In this document: piece after piece, positions 58,871 through 64,000 of the stretch
Position numbering within the stretch: the first letter of the stretch is position 1
Layout of the letters: every line of letters begins with the position of its first letter
Source: Anaeramoeba flamelloides
Lineage: Eukaryota > Metamonada > Anaeramoebidae
Reading direction: 5' to 3'
NCBI GenBank assembly: GCA_027625915.1
Contig: JANTQA010000038.1
Coordinates: 62,001 to 126,000 of the forward strand
Length of the DNA: 64,000 nt
Translations under genes and position numbers: made by a program
The notes under the pieces: model-generated
Seen by the model: only the letters and a program-made list of their open reading frames with translations
The model's database searches: none
Told to the model about the DNA's origin: nothing

Positions 58871-59234
58871 AAATGGGAAAGCACCTATTCGATTATTAAA
58901 TTAAGATAGAGCACAAATAATATAAACACGTATTCTTTGATCATTGGTAATTTTAAATTAAAAACTATAGTTTAAAATTCTGCAAAAAAAAAAATAAAAT
59001 TCTTATCTTGAAATTATTGAGGATATAGATTACTTTTTTTCAGGGTGGTAATAATAGAAAGGAAATCTACAAATTTGGTTTGTAAAATTTTTTTTGAAAA
59101 AATAAAAACAAATAATGAGAATTATATCTTTGATATTATTGGAAATAAATATTCATAATTTATCTAATCATTAGTTAATGAGACAGAAAATTATTACTCT
59201 TTATTAAAATTTCTAAATATTTTTTTTTTTAAAA

Positions 59235-59600
59235 TTCACAAAGTGGTGTCAAGTGTTTTCGATTACTGTCAAGTAGATCAATTGAAGGGTTTTTTATTAG
59301 ATTTGTGAAATAAAAAGAAAATTGAACATTGACTAACTTCAAATTTCCAAAATTGAATAGAAAAAAAGTGAAATCTAAGATTTTACTTTTAAACAGAAAA
59401 GTTAAAAAAATCTAACTGCATTTTTCTTGAGATTTTCTGTTTTTGATACTATAAAAAGAATTTATTTTCTAATTGAAAAAAACTTGAAAAAAAATCTAGC
59501 ACTAAGTTTCTTCGATTTTATTTTTTATTCTGTTGATCGATATATTTCCAAACAAAAAGAAAACTCAAGAAAAACTAATAACCTTTTATTAAATGCAAGA
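59235..59600. mobile_element. foldback element E6 (relic)
   Basis: Begins GTGGTGTCAAGTGTTTTCG, like the GTGCCGTCAAGTGCC ends of E1. It carries TTTTCTTGAGATTTTCTGTTT and its partner AACAAAAAGAAAACTCAAG. The ends are decayed. Confidence 0.5.
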
Positions 59601-59932
59601 AATAATAAGAAAATGTCTTCAATTTTCTTTTAATATCTATAATTAAAAAAAAAAAACTTACTTTAAATTGAAAATGTATACCATCTTTCTGAAAATAAAA
59701 AATTAAATGTCATCATATTTTTTTACTTTCAAGTTTTTTTAATTTAAATATTGGATAATTTGAAAAAAAAAAAGTACAAGATCTAAATTTGTATTGTCGT
59801 TATTGTTATTGGATATATCAACCAAATAGTTGAAGAAACTGAATTATCGGGATATATCTAGAACTTACATAATACTTTTTCAATTCTAAATAAATATTAT
59901 AACAAACATAATTTGATAAATACCCGAAATTG

Positions 59933-60423
59933 TACTGTGATCAAAATAAAGCGTGCACAAACAACTATAATCCGTGTTTTAAAATATTATCCGTGTTTTT
60001 GTTATTCTTGTTCCAAGGTAACATCTAATCTACTACACAATAGTATACCAAAGTTCAAATCAATTTTGAAAATAGAGGTCTGGATATTATAAGTAAAATT
60101 TAAATTATTCATGCAAATAGTTGAAAATTTTACATAATATTCGAAATTTTTTTGAATTTTTTTGTTTTTTTGATAAAAATTTTCTTAAAAATTAACTCTA
60201 TTTTATGAGATAAATTATGCAATTTGATCCTTCATTTTTAGAATTTCTTTTTAAATAATAAAACTTTAAGAAACCAATACCATATTTTTTTAGGGTTAAT
60301 TATTGGTTTCTTTGATTGGTTAATGTATTGGTCTTCTATAACAACAAAAAAAAAAAAAAAAACACACTTTTTATTTTGAAGCACCGATTAAATTTTTTTG
60401 CACGCTTTATTTTGACTACAGTA
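59933..60423 (+). mobile_element. Tc1/mariner-like MITE A2 (best preserved)
   Basis: A 491-bp element between TA dinucleotides. The left end TACTGTGATCAAAATAAAG and the right end inverse TACTGTAGTCAAAATAAAG are followed in both cases by CGTGCA. It aligns along its length with A1. No transposase. It defines the ends of family A. Confidence 0.85.
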
Positions 60424-60650
60424 TATAACAAAATAATACATTTTTAGTTTCAAGGTTGAATAATTATTTGTCAGAGTTTCACAAAAATTAAAGAAAATTA
60501 CGTTACCTGGCTCAATTATTTGATTTTTTTCTTTTTGTTTTAAATTTATCTAAAATATTTGTTTTACCACTGGAAATAAAAAAATGAAATATACAAAACT
60601 TTTGAAATTCCCCTTTTTAAAATGATAGAATTCTAGTTTTCATTCTAGTT

Positions 60651-60790
60651 TAATTGTGACTTTTGTCGAAATTTTCCTCTGTTTTAACTTCGACAATCCA
60701 TGTGAAAATTATGGACTGAATGATCATTTGTATAAGACTGTTTCGGATTTAAACTCAGAACCTACCTGTGCAAATGGTCATTTGGATTGA
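60651..60790 (+). CDS. possible Cys-containing exon, unknown
   Basis: After TTCTAG a frame reads SLIVTFVEIFLCFNFDNPCE, then NYGLNDHLYKTVSDLNSEP and TCANGHLD before TGA. GC is clearly higher than in the flanks, and the Cys spacing faintly recalls an EGF-like module. No joining exon was found on either side, so it may be a pseudogene fragment. Confidence 0.3.
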
Positions 60791-61150
60791 GAAAGTTTTA
60801 TCAAAATAATTTCAAAAAAAACAGGTACAGATTTCGATTGACGATTAATTAGATTGTCTAGTACATTTGGTACTCTAAAAGAAAAACTTAAAATCAAAGA
60901 AATTCAAAATTCGAAACATATTTTCAATTTATTTTTATAAGGGCATTTTCTGTCAAAAAGGAAAATAAAAATTGGTTAGAAAATTCAATCGATAAAATCA
61001 TTTATATTTAAATTTAATGAATTGTTGATTGTTAGATTAGATCTATTTAAAAGGATATGAAAAGAAAAAGAAAAAGAAAAGAAAAAAAAAAACAAAAACA
61101 AAGAGATTAATGGGTTATATTTTAAATAGGTGGTTGCAAGGCTTTAAAAT

Positions 61151-62746
61151 TTAATAATTTTTTTGGAAAGTTTTTCTTTTGTGTATGTTATCCATGTTTC
61201 GAACAAACAAAGGATCATCTAAGAACTTTTCTTTCTTGGCCATTTTTTTTTTTTCCAACTTTTTATTCTTATGGAAGCCTTTTGGTGACCGTGTTTTCTT
61301 ATTTACTGAAAATGGTTCAATATATGCATTTTTTTGTTTTTTTTTGACAATGACACCAATATTTTTATAGGACGTTTTAAATTCAAGTTTGGTTTTTTTT
61401 TTTAAAAACTGTTTTTTCTTGTTCTTTATTTGATTATTTGTTAAGCTTCTTGGTTCCGTTTGTTGTATAGAGGCCTGTTCGTCAATTTGCAAAGAATTCT
61501 TGTCATTCTCGAAAGGGCATTTTGCTGTTTTTGAATTTGGTTGATCCACTTCAAAATAATTTCTTTTTCTTTTGTTTTGATTATCAAACCTGAATTCGAT
61601 TTGTCTTGTATTGATCAAATCTTGGTTATTAAATAAAATTTGGGATTCTTCTCCCAGCAATTTGGTGTTTGGTTGTGGTTTTATTTTTTGATCGCCCTCC
61701 AAGCCACAACTTGTATTTTGTAATTTGTCTTCAAAAGAATCGAAGGATTGTTTAAGTTGTATCTCTTTAACTGTTTCGTTAAAAGTAATCTCCTTTGGAT
61801 CAACAAAAGGTGTAGTTGAGTTTGAAATGATTGACATCCCCAGATCGACCTCATTTCGGATTTGTGTTCCCCATTTATTGATTTCTTTTTTTAATTGTAA
61901 TGAGCAGTCGCTTTCTTCGCCAACAATATACAATTGCTTTTGTAAGGAGAATTGTTTCTTCTGTTGATAAAAATACCTTACCAATTGACAGGCTTTGTCA
62001 TCAGAGTTCTCTTCAGTTGAGCAACCAAACAATACCGTTTCAGCACCGGCAAGTTGTAAAAAGGTTGATGAATTTTGATGCATTGTTTTGGAAACATACA
62101 AAAACAAGTAATTACGAAATAGTTTTGATCGTGTTTTAGGTTGAAGAAACCCCTGGATTTGCTTTGTTCCCCAGGTGAAATTCAATTGTTTATTGATCAC
62201 CACAGGAAGATAGTTTTGTTCTGATAAGTAGTCATAATTGATTTGGGATAAATTCAAATCCCTCAACCAACTGAGCGAAACGATCTTCTTTCCCTCAATT
62301 AACGCAATTAAACATTTTGTTGTAACACCAATTTGTGTCATCACAAGGTGAGTGCATTCGTGTACATTTCTAGTTAACGACAACCCAAGATCATTGCACA
62401 GTTGGGTTGTGTGGATCTGCTCCTTTTTGGTTAAAAAGGATGTACAAATTACCAACGAAGAATAAACCACTTTGATCGCACTTTTACAAGCACCCAGAAG
62501 AAGAATATTTTCTTTTTTTTTGGTGAGCTCTGCTGTCGCACCAACACTTTGGTTATTGCACATTAAGCTTGAACTTGAAAAATTGCGTAGAATGCATCCT
62601 TCCTTTCGGCATTCCAGAAGTGCATGCTTACGTGAAACTGTCAGATTGCTAATTTGATAATCACATTGTACGCTTCTTCCTATACTAAAGTTGTTTCCTT
62701 GAAAAAGGTATTTAATTGTTTCGTTTGGAAAGATGATTTTCCACAT
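61151..62746 (-). CDS. NBS1/nibrin homologue (FHA-BRCT protein)
   Basis: Nibrin is the regulatory subunit of the MRE11-RAD50-NBS1 complex that senses DNA double-strand breaks in the nucleus. I start at the ATG at 62746 (MWKIIFPNE), because nibrins begin MWK; an ATG seven codons upstream is in frame. An FHA domain covers about residues 15-95, with FSIGRSVQCDYQISN and SRKHALLE (Gly23, Arg24, Ser39, His41 in place). BRCT1 covers about 98-180, with HECTHLVMTQIGVTTK, CLIALIEGKKIVSLSWL. A second BRCT-like region runs to about residue 290 (LFRNYLFLYVSK, GAETVLFGC). The middle is polar and disordered. Near the C-terminus KKEKFLDDPLFVRN corresponds to the MRE11-binding motif of nibrin. Length 531 aa is shorter than the human 754 aa but usual for protists. 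It is a single exon. Confidence 0.88.
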   Translation of the reverse strand: MWKIIFPNETIKYLFQGNNFSIGRSVQCDYQISNLTVSRKHALLECRKEGCILRNFSSSSLMCNNQSVGATAELTKKKENILLLGACKSAIKVVYSSLVICTSFLTKKEQIHTTQLCNDLGLSLTRNVHECTHLVMTQIGVTTKCLIALIEGKKIVSLSWLRDLNLSQINYDYLSEQNYLPVVINKQLNFTWGTKQIQGFLQPKTRSKLFRNYLFLYVSKTMHQNSSTFLQLAGAETVLFGCSTEENSDDKACQLVRYFYQQKKQFSLQKQLYIVGEESDCSLQLKKEINKWGTQIRNEVDLGMSIISNSTTPFVDPKEITFNETVKEIQLKQSFDSFEDKLQNTSCGLEGDQKIKPQPNTKLLGEESQILFNNQDLINTRQIEFRFDNQNKRKRNYFEVDQPNSKTAKCPFENDKNSLQIDEQASIQQTEPRSLTNNQIKNKKKQFLKKKTKLEFKTSYKNIGVIVKKKQKNAYIEPFSVNKKTRSPKGFHKNKKLEKKKMAKKEKFLDDPLFVRNMDNIHKRKTFQKNY

Positions 62747-62840
62747 AATTAAATCAAAAGAAAACAAAAAAATTTTTAAAAGTATTTTTAAAAAAAATGA
62801 AAATGATAAAAAGCTTTTTTTTTTTATACTTTTTTTTTTT

Positions 62841-63363
62841 TGGGGAAAATTTTTATTTTTCCATTTTTTTCAAAATAGTCAATTCAATCGAAATATTTTA
62901 ACTGTAGGAATTAAAAACCCCATTACGGGCAGCTTAGGTATGTTAAGGTATGTTAGAGTAGATTATAGTATGCTAATAGTGAAGCTTTGGGTGGTTTAAA
63001 TTGAATGATAGAAAATTTTGGAAAGGATTTTGAGAAAAATTTTTTTAAGAGACCAATTAGTTTTTGGCAACTTGTTTTAAGGGTAAAAAAATTTCCACTT
63101 AACTTTTTGTGTTAAAATTAGGTTTTCGAACATTTTTTAAAAAATTTAGTATTGATGATTTCAAAATTTTGAATATTCTACAATTTAAGTAATAAAATAC
63201 TAACAATCACAAAATAATCTTCTACATTTTTCCGTCTGATAATTAAAATAAAACCATATAAAACTTTCACACAATGGATATTAATCAAGAAACTCTTCAA
63301 AAATATGAAAAATTTAAATTTGACCATTTTTGAAATTTGACCAAATTTGAAATTTAATAATAT
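62841..63363 (+). repeat. Dispersed repeat R, copy 2
   Basis: Aligns with 917-1423 in the same orientation; see the blocks named there. The copy carries a duplicated GTATGTTA.AGTA-type stretch near 62940. The class is unknown. Confidence 0.65.
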
Positions 63364-63814
63364 ACCCTTTGTTTTTAAATAAGAGAAAATCAAAAGTTTG
63401 TTTTTTAAATTCTTATATTGAAAATCATATCCTTTAGGGTATATTTAAAAATAAGACCATAAAATAAAAGACAATAAATTTTAGTAAAAGTTTTTTAAAT
63501 TCTTTTTTCGTTGATACTGATAAATTCGAAAAAATTTCAAATAATTTTTGGTTTAATTTTCATTTTTAAAAATCTTCTGAACGGTTTTCTTATCAAACAG
63601 CCTGAACAAAGAATATTTTGAAGAACAACCAATTTTACAGAGTTTCTTAACACTTGACTTCATAAAATGCTTTATTCAAAGTTTGAGCATAATAATTTCA
63701 AAAAGGAAAATCAAGTAAAAATTTTCAACCATTTATTAGCATTTAAAAGTAATAATTTTCTTTGACAAAGAGACAGTTTTTGATTTTTTTTTTGAACTTG
63801 AATATTGAAAATTA

Positions 63815-64000
63815 ATTTCCTCTTACAGACGTTAGGTTTTCAAGATTAAAAAGAATGGAGAAAAATCTAAGATTTTTTTCAATTATTTCAAATTCTCGAC
63901 AACGTCCGTTAGTGTTTCATAATGTCAAAGAATTGAGTAAATTTTCTTTTTATTTTAAATTATGGAAAAGCTAGGTACTCCGCGGCACTTGAAAGCACTC
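63815..64000. mobile_element. foldback element E7, cut by the window edge
   Basis: Starts TTAATTTCCTCTTACAGACG like the left part of E3 (TTAATTTCATCTTACAGCCG), followed by GTTAGGTTTTCAAGATT. It has a decayed version of the family hairpin and reaches AGGTACTCCGCGGCACTTG at the window end. Confidence 0.6.

Overview
The window is nuclear DNA of an AT-rich, intron-bearing eukaryote. It has spliceosomal GT-AG introns, a eukaryotic tRNA gene, and clear eukaryotic proteins: an R-SNARE, a Ras GTPase, a CC2D1/Lgd-type ESCRT-III regulator, ribosomal protein eL36 and an NBS1/nibrin homologue. Reading frames end at TAA, TAG and TGA. Long Lys, Asn and Gln runs, short T-rich introns, very AT-rich spacers and a Lys-rich Ras tail fit a free-living protist such as an amoeba (amoebozoan, or a metamonad such as Anaeramoeba). 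I cannot fix the species from the sequence.

Layout. 0-7 kb: last exon of an R-SNARE (+), LINE relics, a nested pair of inverted-repeat elements, a small one-pass membrane protein gene (+) and tRNA-Glu(UUC) (+). 7-11.5 kb: gene-free, with one transposon relic and a long TA/GT microsatellite. 11.5-15.7 kb: Ras GTPase gene (-) with four larger exons, a probable 5-nt microexon and a 3.2-kb intron filled with repeats. 16.6-19.8 kb: four neighbouring inverted-repeat elements. 22.3-25.1 kb: CC2D1 homologue (+) whose 3' end is tandemly duplicated and frameshifted. 26-30 kb: two poorly known genes (-) and a striking near-perfect palindrome. 30-34 kb: repeats. 34.6-35.0 kb: eL36 (-). 35-42 kb: repeats and LINE relics only. 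42.3-50.4 kb: an unrecognised helical protein gene (-) and an unrecognised multi-exon gene (-) whose six exons join in matching phase. 55-56.4 kb: a small multi-exon unknown gene and a terminal exon (both -). 61.2-62.7 kb: NBS1-like FHA-BRCT protein (-).

The genes look like unrelated housekeeping genes: membrane fusion, signalling, endosomal sorting, translation and DNA double-strand-break repair. There is no operon-like or cluster logic. The unexplained part is the spacer DNA. It carries at least eight families of short non-autonomous inverted-repeat or foldback elements, several with TA or TTAA ends, plus 3' ends of at least two LINE lineages. Copies recur across the window and one is nested exactly inside another. 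I found no new multi-gene system. The most notable observations are the Ras microexon, the duplicated CC2D1 tail, the near-identical palindrome arms at 28.8-29.25 kb, and the foldback family that keeps one hairpin in most of its copies.
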